From Symbiodinium natans (Eukaryota > Sar > Dinophyceae > Suessiales > Symbiodiniaceae): 64,000 nucleotides of DNA. Each line of letters begins with the position of its first letter. The stretch's first letter is position 1. Shown here in pieces: positions 21,988 to 32,575 of the stretch. A model generated the notes under the pieces. It did not search any database. It worked only from the letters and a program-made list of their open reading frames with translations, and was not told the DNA's origin. The DNA lies in NCBI GenBank assembly GCA_905221605.1, contig CAJNDS010000004.1, forward strand, positions 147,501-211,500. The letters are read 5' to 3'. Made by a program: the position numbers and the translations under genes.

Positions 21988-22120
21988 CCTTGGGTTCGCG
22001 GACGCTTTTGAACGATCTCCTGCAGGGGAAGAAATGACCATTGGCTGGAAATATGTCGGGTTGCCGAGGGGTACAAGCTTGACGCCTAAATGCACGCCAA
22101 CAAAGGCCTATTTGAACCTT
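21988..22120 (+). CDS. Exon after a telomere array, unknown protein
   Basis: Immediately right of a TTTAGGG array the plus strand reads PLGFADAFERSPAGEEMTIG and WKYVGLPRGTSLTPKCTPTK with a stop just before the next TTTAGGG units. It may be a terminal exon, or the last codons may be intronic. A second frame is open for the first half. Confidence 0.45.
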
Positions 22121-22863
22121 TGAAGGGTTTAGGGTTTCGGGTTGAGGATTGAGGGTTTAGGGCTACGCGCCTTCCAGACGAGGAGTCTAAGTTGTCGCAG
22201 GCGCTGTCAAGAGGATAGCCTGCAGCTCATGGTGGTGTGGTAGGCAAGGGCACCGAACTCCCAAACCCCAAAATGGGTTTCGGCTGGTTGGGTTTGGGCT
22301 TTGGGGTTTCGGGTTTAGTGAAAAGACGACGAGTCGAGGCTTCTGACCCAAGTTCGAAACCCTGAGCTCTAAACCCTAAAACCGTTAAACTGTACCTTAA
22401 ACCCTGAACCTGAAGTCCTAAACCCTAACCCCTAAAGCCCTAAATCGTAAACTCCAAGCCCTAAACCCCAAAACTGCAGCGCCAGTGGCTGATCCGACGT
22501 TGCTCCTGGCCACCGGTTCTCCAAATGATTGGGGGCACTTAGGGTTAAGGTTTAGGGTTTCAGGTTGAAACTGAACGGCCAGATTTTAAATGTGTATTGG
22601 GTACGGATAATGGAGAGTATATAAGTTATACTAAGTTATACTAAGGTATACAAGCTACAGTATATTCATGTTAAGATATACACTATCAATCGACGATCTT
22701 ATAGCCTGACACATTGTAAGTAATATACGAATAGAAACCCTAAAAAAACAGGACCCTCATCAAGCGAATCTACCCCCATGTCAGCGTTCAGGCTCATAGG
22801 GCAGTGGTGCGGGGGGGGGGGGGGGGAACGAATTCTCGGAGGTCGGAGGTTCTGCTTAAGGAT

Positions 22864-22932
22864 ACCCTTATTCAGGCTTAAGGGTATCAAGTGTGTCAGG
22901 ATATACCCTTATTAAGGCTTAAGGGTATCAAG
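22864..22932. repeat. Tandem ~37 base duplication
   Basis: GGATACCCTTATTCAGGCTTAAGGGTATCAAG is followed by ATACCCTTATTAAGGCTTAAGGGTATCAAG; each copy is itself a short inverted repeat (ATACCCTTA / TAAGGGTAT). Confidence 0.85.
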
Positions 22933-23676
22933 GTGGGTGAGAGGCTTGTGGGGCTTCGCGGTGTGTGTTGGCTTCCTATTTCTGCCTTTCTGAGAAGTTG
23001 ATGCCGGCCCTTTCGTTGTCTGTAGGCGCGAGGCATGACGGACCCTGACTTGGGGAACTATGCCGCACGGCCATGGAGGGCGCAGCGTTAGCCACTTCAA
23101 GATCAAAATCCTGAACCGAGAACGCTGCATTCAGACCCATACCCTTTACTACCTAAGCGTCCGATGACTCAGCAAAAGCCGTTGCCATTCTCTTCTTTGA
23201 ACTTGGCCTCCCCTATCATTATACTGAACCTGGAACCCTGGCAAAAATTAGCATTTCAGCTGTTTCTTAGGAATTACAGTACCCAAAAACTAGAACATAT
23301 TCCCAAGAATCCCTAAGGTCACTCTAAGGCGGAAGGTCCTCTGCCAGGAGGGCCAGGATTCCTTGGCTCTGCACTCGGTTGGACTTTCCAACACGATCCT
23401 CCATAACACCCTGTAAGGGAACCACACACAAGAGTTGAGGGATTAGGGTTTAGAGGGTTTAGGGTTTACCCCAATTTGGCCCACAACAGCTCAATGGCCT
23501 ACAACCCGGCAGCCCTCTGAAGCCTACACCCGCACCGACCAAAAAAGGTGACAAAGTTACACTGCCCAGCACCCCAGATACCTGCACCATTGTTGGGGCA
23601 CTATTAGAAATGATCATTTTTGTTCCTTATTGGGTTTAAGTATGCATAAAAGTGTAAAATGGTCTTCAACAATGAC

Positions 23677-24128
23677 CCAGATACGAAATGCTGGCCAGCC
23701 AGACTCCACGACGTCGGCCAAGGGCACGTGGATGAGATCCAAGCTGGAGTTGCCATGAGTACGAGGACAGCTATGGGCTTTTGTGGAAGTTTTAGGCATG
23801 CGATAGCCCATGATATGTATGCGCATGTGTGTGCCATGCCACAAGCTCTTGCTCATATTAAGCAGCAGACCCTGGTGAGAAATGAGGTTTGCGCACATCA
23901 CAGGGTTGCCAAACCCTTCTTGGAGGTTTAGGGTCTTGGCAACGCATTATAAGTGTAGTTGTCACCCACATATAGGCCCCTCAAGTACCCTAATAGGGTC
24001 ATAACTGGGTTACTAAGTACCATGAACCTCCAAGTAGGTATGCCATCAACTGGCCAAGGCACCCCATCCTCGCATCGCGCATCTGTATGCAACGATCAGC
24101 ATCGTTGGAGATCAGGACCGTGAACAGT
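23677..24128 (-). CDS. Two phased exons separated by a family D element
   Basis: Exon 24028-24128 (one base plus 33 codons plus one base; LFTVLISNDADRCIQMRDAR ... GQLMAYLLG) ends at GTTCATGG. Exon 23677-23918 (two bases plus 80 codons; GFGNPVMCANLISHQGLLLN ... PLADVVESGWPAFRIW) starts after CTCCAAG and ends at donor GTCATTG. The phases 1 and 2-base match. The removed 109 bases are a family D inverted-repeat element. The plus strand over the second exon is also open, but only the minus strand joins in phase. Protein family not recognised. Confidence 0.68.
23919..24027 (-). mobile_element. Family D inverted-repeat element acting as an intron
   Basis: Family D ends are ACTTGGAGGTTCATGGTACT and its complement. 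On the minus strand the donor GTTCATGG lies seven bases inside the first end and the last bases CTCCAAG give the acceptor. In this copy the acceptor-side end carries CCCTAAACCTCCAAG, a telomere unit where other copies have CATGAACCTCCAAG. Confidence 0.75.
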
Positions 24129-25540
24129 CTCAATGTCAGGACACCTTGCGAGTTCTGTGGTTGATCCCCTAAACCTTAAGTCTCCCGTCTGTGGGGCTAG
24201 AGTGATTCAGTGGTGGAGTATGTCAGTGACAGGGTTTGGGGTGCAGGGCTTAGGGAGTTCAGGGTCCAAATCCTAAGGCGATTCCAACTGTGTGGAGCAC
24301 TCTACGCTGACTCTCCTGGACACCTCAGCACGCTTGCACTCAATGGGAGAAATGCCCTACGGACTACCTCGGGGCTGCTTAACCCCCCCGATCTGACACC
24401 CCGAAGCCCTAAACCCCCAAACCTTCAACCCTAAACCCTAAATCCTAAACCCTAACCCCCAAACCTTCAACCCTAAATCCTAAACGCTAAACCCTGCGTC
24501 CGACCTAGTGGGCATCCGCTGAGCCAGATGTTGGTGTGGGCAGTTGTCGAGAACCAGGCCAGGAGCCACTTGAAGTGCCTTGCTTGAAAGGTAGAAATCC
24601 TATGGGGTTTAGGGTTTAGGGTTTAGGGTTTAGGGTTTAGGGTTTAGAGGGGGGGGGGGGGTGGAGGGTAAATTTGGAGTAGATGAGGGCCGCCCTCTGT
24701 GTTGATGGGGGTTTAGGGTTAGGAGCAGCGAAGCTAAGCGTTCTCTTGAGTTTCACAAGAGCTTCGGAGGCTACACGATTGTTGACTCAATGTTGGGGCC
24801 TTCCAGGAAAGGGCGTAGAGATCCCAAACAACCGGTTTAGGCTTCTAGTTCATGGTTGGGATCGTGTTAAAGATTTTAAATTTGTTATTCCTTATTGAGC
24901 TTAAGTACCCTTAAACATGCAAAATGTTACCCCACTACGACAAAGGTTTGAGAGTATTCGCACCCCTTCTTCCACCCTCCCTTCCAGGCCTCCTCACAGA
25001 CAGCTGCCGGAAAAAGTCGGCGGAGTTGTCGAGCACAGAGCCCAGCTCGTGGCGGATCGAAGCCCAGCCTGAGTTTGAAAGTGCGCGCGCTTAGGGGTCT
25101 CGGGTTTGGCGTGTAGGGTTTAGGGTCCTACAAATCCTAAAGTAACTACAAGTGCAGGAATTTTGGGTCTGGGATTGTGCTAAGACGGTCTCACCCCTTG
25201 CGGCCACTACCGGGCATTGCTAGGTGTCAACGTGCATTTAGGGTTGAGGGCTTAAACGTTTTTTAAGGGTTTTCACCCTAAACCCCAAAACCCCTAAACC
25301 CGAAACTTACCCTAAACCCAAACCCCAGAACCCTAAACCCTATAAACACAGGCTTAAAACGGGCTCCGGGCTTTAAGGCAGCTTACAGGGTGCTGGAGGC
25401 TTAGGGCTTGGGGCCGTGCTGCCCAGAAGCCGTAGCGCCAGGGAACGGGCCACTGCCTCAAGAGCGACGTATCGCAGGGTGCGCAGGACTGAACCCTAAA
25501 CCCTAAACCCTAAACCCTAAACCCTAAGCCCTAAAGTGGC

Positions 25541-25622
25541 CTTTCGGAGTGGCCGAGTTGGTAAAGTCGCAGGAACCAATGCTTTCTGAAAGCCCCGAAC
25601 ACGGCCCCAGTTTGGATCGCGC
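25541..25622 (-). CDS. 27-codon exon with a GC donor at a telomere array
   Basis: Acceptor ATCTCCAG, one split base, 27 codons (RDPNWGRVRGFQKALVPATL...) and donor GCCACTTTAGGG. Its plus strand resembles a tRNA D-arm (TGGCCGAGTTGG), but no cloverleaf forms. Confidence 0.5.
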
Positions 25623-25644
25623 CTGGAGATACTACAGTTTCCCT

Positions 25645-25728
25645 GTTGGGCTTCTTTAGGGTTTAGGGTTTAGGGTTTAGGGTTTAGGGTTTAGGGTTTA
25701 GGGTTTAGAGTTCCAGGTTGGGCTTCTT
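25645..25728. repeat. Telomere array flanked by a 12 base direct duplication
   Basis: GTTGGGCTTCTT occurs at 25645-25656 and 25717-25728. Between them lie seven TTTAGGG units and GTTCCAG. On the minus strand the array is a candidate intron upstream of exon 25541-25622. Confidence 0.9.
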
Positions 25729-26407
25729 GTGAAGGGAATCGAACCGCCGAAAATCCTAGCTGAGGGTTCAGGGTTTAGAGTTCAGGCCCTGTTTCAAAGT
25801 GCCTTAGGGTTTAGGGTTTAGGGTTTAGGGCCTTGCTCCGGCGGGCCCGTCGCGAATGTTGGAAGATTGGTTGCACAAAGCACGGGGTGGTGGAGCAACC
25901 ATGGCCGCCCGTGATGTATCAAACTTGAAATAGAGTCAAAGAGCCACATGCCCCTTGATTCAGGAACATACTGTAAGCTGAGTAGGTAACATGATTCAAG
26001 GTAATTAAACTCCTTGCTTCAGGGGTTTTGCAGTCGGCTATCTGGGGCGGGGGTGTGGTGCAAGATTCTTTTGTTGCTCTCCGGCGGAAGGCCGAAAATG
26101 TCACGGAAGGAGGCCCGCGTGTAACAAGTAGCATGTTGGAGTCACATTCGCAACTTACTTGAAGGTTGATGGGCATCATGGTTGCTAACACTCGGAGTCA
26201 AAAGTAACCCTGCTTATAGCTACCCATGAACAAAACGCCGTAGCTGAGTTCCAACTGACAAGCGTGCCTACAGAATTCCCAGGCTCACCCTGCCGACAGA
26301 GGCACCCACAAATACTGAGACTTCGTGAAGAGCAACCTCCACGGGCAAACCCACTGAAAATCATAAACAGGTGGCCGAGGATCACTGACTCACGCGAGAT
26401 ACACAGA

Positions 26408-26552
26408 GGGCGATCGTACTAGGGGATAGGATTAGGGGGACCCTTGGGGATATAGACCCTGTGAATAAGGTCCCTGTTTAAGAGAGCCAGAAGAGGGTTA
26501 AGAAGGGGCTCCCTTTTAAGGGTCCCCCTTATCCTGCCTAGGACGTAGGTAT
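26408..26552. mobile_element. Inverted-repeat element related to family E
   Basis: AGGATTAGGGGGACCCTTGG near the left end pairs with AAGGGTCCCCCTTATCCT at the right. No array inside. Confidence 0.65.
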
Positions 26553-27378
26553 GCAATGCTTGTTCAAGGGTGCAGTCGTGAAGGGCTCTATTCTCAGGGC
26601 TTCAGACGATGCTTGGGTCCAGGCAGCAGGGTTTGAGAACCTCAAACTCTTAAACCCCAAACCCCAAACCCCAAACACCAAACCCCAAACCCTAAACCCC
26701 ATGCTGCACCCCGGGGCCCCAAACCCCTAACATCCTCTACCCCAGGTTGGCCCTTGAAACCCCTTTCAACCTAGCCAGCTGAAACTATCCCAAGCTCTAC
26801 GCCCTAAACCCGAAAACTCAAACCCTAAACCCTAAACCCTAAACCCTAAACCCTAAGCCTCAAGCTTTCCGCATCGCTTGGTATTCTAGCTGAGGGGTGA
26901 AAATGCCATGCCTGTGGCGGGTCATTGCCTCGCCTCACCTATTTCAACCCCCAGTCCTAACAGCCTGAGGTTTAGGGTTTAGGGTTTAGGGTTTAGGTTC
27001 CTCACGTGCCCTATTTGACTTACGCCAGGCTGCTTGCGAACTACGGTTCTTTTGGGGTTTAGGGTTAGTTGTTCATGGAGCTTGAATCATTGCCGCTATC
27101 ACCTTGCCACCCATAGTTAAATCGACCCGTTACTTCTCAAACCTCCCCAACACTCTAAGAACTGTCCTGGGCACTTTCGATATGCTCAACTTTACTAAGC
27201 CGGACTACTTCATGGCCCTAAATTCTCCTTAGCTACCCTACTCGGAGATCACATACCCCCAACCTCTCCAGGTCCCTATTCAAGCATGCGGACGAGTACT
27301 CATTCAGTGCACCCGTAGCCTGGGACCCGTAGGGGTTAGGGTCTAGGGAGCCCTCGGCTCATGTAGCCCCCCAAAGAC

Positions 27379-27598
27379 CGTAAGCCTTCCCTCCACTTCT
27401 GGGAAGAACTGGCTGGTTCCTAGTAGGGAATGAGGGAAGGAGGTACCCTAACCCTAAACCCTAAACCCTAAACCCTAAACTCTAAACCCTAAACCCTAAA
27501 TAGATAGGGCCCTCCTTCCCTCATTCCCTGCTAAGAAGCAGGGTGAAGAAGCGGGAGCCCATGTCAGGAGATGGACTCGACCTTCCTGGCTCGCTGAG
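27379..27598 (-). CDS. Two phased exons separated by a hairpin intron with a telomere loop
   Basis: Exon 27532-27598 (22 codons plus one base; LSEPGRSSPSPDMGSRFFTL) ends at GC donor GCAGGGAATG. Exon 27379-27419 (two bases plus 13 codons; TSQFFPEVEGRLT) starts after CCCTACTAG and ends at GTCTTTGG. The phases 1 and 2-base match. The plus strand right of the element is also open (KQGEEAGAHVRRW), but it does not join as well. Confidence 0.6.
27420..27531 (-). mobile_element. Hairpin intron: 25 base arms, telomere-repeat loop
   Basis: Arms CCTAGTAGGGAATGAGGGAA GGAGG (27419-27443) and CCTCCTTCCCTCATTCCCTG CTAAG (27511-27535) pair at about 22 of 25 positions. The loop 27444-27510 is almost only CCCTAAA units. 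On the minus strand GC...AG falls exactly at the outer arm edges. Confidence 0.9.
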
Positions 27599-28339
27599 CT
27601 TCGAGGATTCGGGGTTTGGGGGTTTAGGGTTTAGGGTTTAGGGTTTAGGGTTTAGGGTTTAGGGTTTAGGGTTTCGGAGTAAGCCCCACACGAAACTACC
27701 AGCACTCTCCGTAGCATTACCTAAAACTGCAGGAAGTGAAAAATAGATACACAAACATCCTTTCTTTTTTTGGGGGGGGGGGGGGGTGATCTACGTCGAG
27801 GTCTCTGTTGGGAGTTCTGTTGCGAACCCGAAGCCTTGTAAGCCTTCACACCTCATCCCACAACTACCTACCAGTGGTCCCAAACTTAGAACAACCCTAT
27901 GGCCCCCGGCCCTCCCCATGTCTGCGCCTTACCGGGTCCGAGTAGAAAACGAAGGAAGCCAACAATTTCTGTATGGGGGGTCACGTCAGGTCCCTAAAAA
28001 GCCCTTAGCACATTTTGGCTGGGAGGCCGTGTTTTTCGGCACGTATCGCCACCAACCAACGCCAAATCTGATGTACAGAACATGAATCGCTTGGCTTGCC
28101 AAGGACTCGAGGCACGTGGAGCCAGCCCCAAGACCAAACCGGACGCCTGGAGCCGTAAGATCCAGAAAGCCAAGCCTTCACTTTAGCACTAGAGCGCCCC
28201 CCTCAATGGGACACCCTAAGCCCTAAACCCTAAACCCGAAACACTAAAGTCTAAACCCTCAAAGCGCCTGAGCCTCGATAGCAGGTGCGGCTGCATTGCC
28301 GAGCGGTCGGTGGCCATTTCGACGCGATACCTCGGAGGA

Positions 28340-28407
28340 CCCAGGAGCCCCAATGTTTAGGGTTTTAGGGTTTAAGGTTTAGGGTTTAGGGCCCAGGGGG
28401 CCCCAAT
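28340..28407. repeat. Telomere array flanked by ~15 base direct duplication
   Basis: CCCAGGAGCCCCAAT at 28340-28354 and CCCAGGGGGCCCCAAT at 28392-28407 flank five TTTAGGG-type units. They differ by one change and one inserted G. Confidence 0.85.
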
Positions 28408-28450
28408 ATCACTTTGATCTGGGGGCCTGTAGGTTGTAGAGTTTAGGGTT

Positions 28451-28567
28451 TACAGGAAACTCCAAAAAAGTTGGAACATCCTTGTCCCCATACCGCAAAA
28501 GGTATAATTGCTAAAGCGAATCCCAGCCTCAATCATCCTGAATCCATGTTCCAACTTTTTGGAGTTT
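28451..28567. mobile_element. Hairpin element with 22 base terminal inverted repeats
   Basis: AAACTCCAAAAAAGTTGGAA CAT pairs with ATGTTCCAACTTTTTGGAGT TT. Only one copy was seen. It is inserted beside TTTAGGG units (GGGTTTACAG on its left). Confidence 0.92.
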
Positions 28568-28859
28568 ACTTGCCCTGAATGAAAGAGACCCTGGTAGGGT
28601 TTATACGGCCACAGTCCCTGAAACATCAAAGCTGCATCTTCTTAACGGGACACCCAATAACCCCACGAAGGGGGGAGGGGTTGTGTAGGGCTGGGGGTTC
28701 AGACCCAAACCCTAAACCCTAAACCCTAAACCCTAAACCCTAAACCCTAAAGTTCTTCAGAGGATGCAGCAGCTTCAAGGGCAAGCCCCAAACTCTAGAA
28801 CTCAGACCTGAAGCACAGCCTAGCAACTCCTAAGGGTGAACCCCAAAGCCCAAACCCCA

Positions 28860-29062
28860 CTTGGAGGTTTAGGGTTTAGGGTTCAGGGTTTAGGGTTTAG
28901 GGTTTAGGGTTTCGGGTTAGGGTTTAGGGTTCAGGGTACTTATTAAACAAATGATAGCTGTACTTCTAACCCACTTATAAGCCCCTTCAGTGCCCGAAGA
29001 TGGTCCTCAGTGCATCTATCAGCACAGCTATAGCTGCTTGATAAGTACCATGAACCTCCAAG
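28860..29062. mobile_element. Family D element with a telomere array inside its left terminal repeat
   Basis: The right end is intact (AATAAGTACCATGAACCTCC AAG, 29040-29062). At the left, CTTGGAGGTT (28860-28869) is separated from GGTACTTATTAA (28937 on) by about 70 bases of TTTAGGG repeats, where family D normally has only CAT. Confidence 0.9.
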
Positions 29063-29229
29063 TAGGGGTTCTACCTTGGACCCTTAAGGTTGTACCCTTT
29101 TTTGGGATCCCTTCTTAAGGATCCCCACAGCCCCAAACCCTGAACCCTAAACCCCTTAACCTACCCCCTACCCCCTACCCCCTAAACCCTAAACCCTAAA
29201 CCCTAAACCCCAAACCACTGAAGGAATAC

Positions 29230-29326
29230 GTAGGGGCGCGTGGAGGGTGGAACTCTGTGGCCGCCACTCGAGGGTCATCGGCGAGTTTTGCGGCCGAATC
29301 TCGCAGATGCGCCGCACCTCAGTGAC
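29230..29326 (-). CDS. 32-codon exon bracketed by telomere arrays
   Basis: The acceptor CCGCTCAG follows a CCCTAAA array; 32 codons plus one base read VTEVRRICEIRPQNSPMTLE WRPQSSTLHAPL; the donor is GTATTCC and the next array begins soon after. A plus-strand frame is also open but lacks splice sites. Confidence 0.6.
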
Positions 29327-30394
29327 CTGAGCGGTTTAGGGTTTAGGGTTTAGGGTTTAGGGTTTAGGGTTTAGGGTTTAGGGTTTAGGGGTTAGGGTAC
29401 CCCTTGCACGTAACATATAAAGGCCTCTGCTCCCCCCCCCACCCCCCCCCCACAGACCCCCACATCGGCCCCATGCACTATCTCGGAACTTTACCTCTAA
29501 GGGGTTTAGGGTTTAGGGTTCCAAAAACGGGAGTGGTCCAGGTGGAAGCGTTCACACCTGAAACCCAAAAGCCCAGAATTCTTAAGCCCTGAGAAACGCT
29601 GTCAGGTAGGTTTTGAGATCCTACTTCAGGGGGATGCCAACCCCTAAACCCTAAACCCCAAACCCCAAACCCTAAACTCTAAACCCTAAACCCTAACCCT
29701 AAACTCTAAACTCTAAACCCTAAACCCTAAACCCCTTAGGACTTCGCAGTTTCGCAGGCTTAGGCTCCGAGGGTGGGATGGCAATGTGAGGGTTGCTAAG
29801 CAGGTTTAGGGTTTAGGGTTTAGGGTTTGGGGTTCAGGGTTCAGGTCTCAGGGTCACAGATCAACAGCTGAAGGCTCTGCCAGGCCCGAAGCAACAAACC
29901 CTGAACCAACGAGTTTCGGAAGTGTGGATGACCAGAAATCCCCACCCTTCCCGGTAGGAATAAGGGGGCTACTATCCTAACGACTTGAGAACTGCTGCTA
30001 TGATGAGGGGTGGACATCTGACAATCGACTCTGGGGAAGATTTAGGGTTTCAGGGGTTTAAGAGTTTTAGAAGCTTAGGTGCCCGCGCCCTAGGACACCT
30101 TAGGTTTAGGGTTCCTGTTTTCTTGTAGTTGAGGGTGTGGGGGGGGGGGGGGTTAGGGTGTAGGGTTGCTGAATGGGCAAGGGGAGGGAAGAGCACCGCC
30201 TTCAGTCTTCGCTAGACCCTAAACCCTAAACCATTGATAACTGATAGGGCTGAGGAACTATGACCTTTCAACGCCTGCGGCGTCCTGCGGCCGAAACACA
30301 AGCATTTGTGGGGATAAGGAGGCAAAGAAGGTTTAAACTATGCGGGCTGAGGGTTAACAGCTGAAACCCTAAACCCTAAACCCTAAACCCTAAG

Positions 30395-30488
30395 CCCTTG
30401 TAAGCCCTTGTAAGCCCTTGTAAGCCCTTGTAAGCCCTTGTAAGCCCTTGTAAGCCCTTGTAAGCCCTTGTAAGCCCTTGTAAGCCCT
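30395..30488. repeat. Ten-base tandem repeat TAAGCCCTTG, ~9-10 copies
   Basis: Starts inside a CCCTAAA array and returns to CCCTAAACCCC afterwards, so it arose from a mutated telomere unit. Frames through it encode only a low-complexity YKGLQGLTRA repeat. Confidence 0.95.
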
Positions 30489-30801
30489 AAACCCCAAACC
30501 CGAAGCCCTGCAGACCCTACAACTAAATCCTGAGCCCTCAGGGGAAGGGCAAGCCGAGCCCCTGGCAAAGGGCCTCGTTGCGTTTTGCGCCCGCGTGATA
30601 CCTTGGAGCATATCAGTCCGCTGCAGGGTACAGGGGGGTTTAGGGCTTCGGGTTTCGGGGGCTAGGGGCTTCGGCTTGTAGTCTTGTAGGCTTGTAGGGT
30701 TAGAGTTTCAGGGTTTGGGGTTGTTCAGATACTACACCAGATGGGGATGAGACTAAGGCACAGAGATTTAGAGGTATGGGTTTGGGCTCAGGGGTTCTTT
30801 T

Positions 30802-30917
30802 GCTACTAATTGCTTAGGAAACCCCCCCAAAAAATGACAATATTCTTCCTTGTAAGGGCACCATATAGGGAATATTATTTTGTCTTTACTTTCTGGGGGT
30901 TCTTAAGCAAATAGTAG
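30802..30917. mobile_element. Hairpin element, family B copy, intron-like
   Basis: CTACTAATTGCTTAGGAAACCC pairs with GGGTTCTTAAGCAAATAGTA G. On the plus strand a GC precedes CTACTA and the element ends in TAG, and the sequence to its left is open (GDETKAQRFRGMGLGSGVL). Flanking phase was not settled. Confidence 0.85.
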
Positions 30918-31367
30918 TTTATAGGCTTTCCAGTGCCAGCCCCGCTCTGAGGCTAGCGCCGTTGTAGCGGGTCCAGACGTCAAATGAGTCCTTTCAGCCA
31001 GTGAAGCCCTAACCCTAAACCCTAAACCCTAAACCCTAAACCGTAAACCCTAAACCCTAAACCCTAAACCCTAAACCCTAACTGTGCACCTGGACGCCGA
31101 AAACCCTGAACCTTGAACCCCAGACTTTGAACTTACAGCAACGATTGCACCACTTGGCTGGAGTGCCAAAACTGCAAGCCTGTTCAACCTCTGAGAAATA
31201 TTCCTCACCAAGGTTCTCTTATTCCAAGTAAGACCCAACGAGGGAACGCATTTAAAAATGCTTGCGGCCTGCCTCTATTGAGGGAGGCTTATACACTGGC
31301 CTGGCAGCCCAGTACATAACCATAGTGCAGGGCTCCGACATGTTCACGCGCGCGTAAGGTTGGAAAC

Positions 31368-31787
31368 GTGCATTTTGTATGGGAGACTGCTGTGCAAAGC
31401 GCGTTGGTCATGGATGTTTATCTGTGCGCAAAGAGTTTGCTTCCGCACGCAAGCCTGCGAAAACTAAAGGAATGTCACGTTCGCGAGCCCCGAGTCTCTT
31501 CGACGTGCCCGTGCGTTCAGGGGAACAGCTCAAAACCCATCATAACTCGAGGAATACGACGTTATTGCAGTGGCCTAAGTGCCAAAAAAGCAACATGCGC
31601 GCACAAAAACTCACATATGAGCAGTTGGTATTGTAACAAACAATACGAACGGGCCCATGAGCGTCAAGTGTCCGTGCCTTTCACGGGAGCAAGCAGCAAC
31701 CCGAGGAATCGCACGGTCTTTCACGGCTTCGCGCTGTTTCGGGCTTCATACGGGTTTGAGGACAGCGCTGTTCATAGAGGGGCCTGA
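31368..31787 (+). other. Open, array-free stretch of uncertain coding value
   Basis: One of the longest intervals without telomere repeats. A 139-codon plus frame (PHASLRKLKECHVREPRVSS ... Cys-rich) and an overlapping 85-codon plus frame (RVGHGCLSVRKEFASARKPA) are both open. Composition differs from the neighbouring exons, being more AT-balanced with GCGCGC and ACGTG tracts. No family recognised; it may be a coding exon or unrelated inserted sequence. Confidence 0.3.
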
Positions 31788-31949
31788 ATAATTAGAATCG
31801 GATTATTCTTGTCATTATTCATTTTTTTTTTTTTTTTTTTTTGGGGGGGGGGGGGGGTGTTACTATAGTATAATTACAAAGGGACCACCTAAACCCTAAA
31901 CCCTAAACCCTTAATCGGGAATATTCTTAGTAATCATTCCGACCCCTAT
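31774..31949. mobile_element. Family C element carrying a T(n)G(n) tract and a telomere insertion
   Basis: It starts ATAGAGGGGCCTGAATAATT and ends TAATCATTCCGACCCCTAT like the other copies. T20G17 lies at 31820-31857. At 31887-31911 three CCCTAAA units interrupt the conserved GGGACCATAA..GGGGAATA motif. Confidence 0.88.
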
Positions 31950-32305
31950 GTTACTCACTTGTGCTGTTTTGAGTTCAAGGGTCTGGGTTGCGACTTTCTG
32001 GGTTTTTCTCTTCGGTTTGGTAACTAATTAGAGTAGGTTTTTTTGGGGGGTTATTCAATTCTCATGTAAAGACAGTAAGGGAACACTACAGACTCATTAT
32101 ATAGGGGCCATAAGGGAATACCATGAGTGTTCACTATATAGTGACCATAAGGTACTACCATTAGTCACTTTTCCTAAACCCTAAACCCTTAACGTTAGGG
32201 CGGCATCCTGCGTGTAGGTGCCCTCGTTGACCTCTGCCAGGCCGTTGGAGGACGAGCCTTGGATGGATCGCCATACACCTAACTTATGGGGTTCCGAAGG
32301 GAGGT

Positions 32306-32575
32306 TAGGGTTTAGGGTTTAGGGTTTAGGGTTTAGGGTTTAGGGTTTAGGGTTTAGGGTGTAGGGTTTAGGGTTTAGGGTTTAGGGTTTAGGGTTTAGG
32401 GTTTAGGGTTTAGGGTTTAGGGTTTAGGGTTTAGGGTTTAGGGTGTAGGGTTTAGGGTTTAGGGTTTCGGGTTTAGGGTTTAGGGTTTAGGTTTTAGGGT
32501 TTAGGGTTTCGGGTTTAGGGCTTAGGGTCTAGGGTTTCGGGTTTAGGGTTTAAGGTTTAGGGTTTAGGGTTCATG
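32306..32575 (+). repeat. Long mixed telomere-type array
   Basis: About 38 units, mostly TTTAGGG, with scattered TGTAGGG, TTTCGGG and CTTAGGG variants. Region 32575-33230 holds weakly open frames only. Confidence 0.95.

Noticed and set aside
23659-23931. Plus-strand frame ending ...PFLE at a GTTTAGGG
   Set aside because: It looked like an exon, but only the minus strand joins across the family D element in phase.
25541-25622. tRNA or tRNA-derived element (plus strand TGGCCGAGTTGG, box A-like)
   Set aside because: No acceptor stem, anticodon arm or proper box B; the minus strand reads a 27-codon exon with splice sites.
30383-30611. Open frames encoding YKGLQGLTRA repeats
   Set aside because: Product of the ten-base tandem repeat TAAGCCCTTG.
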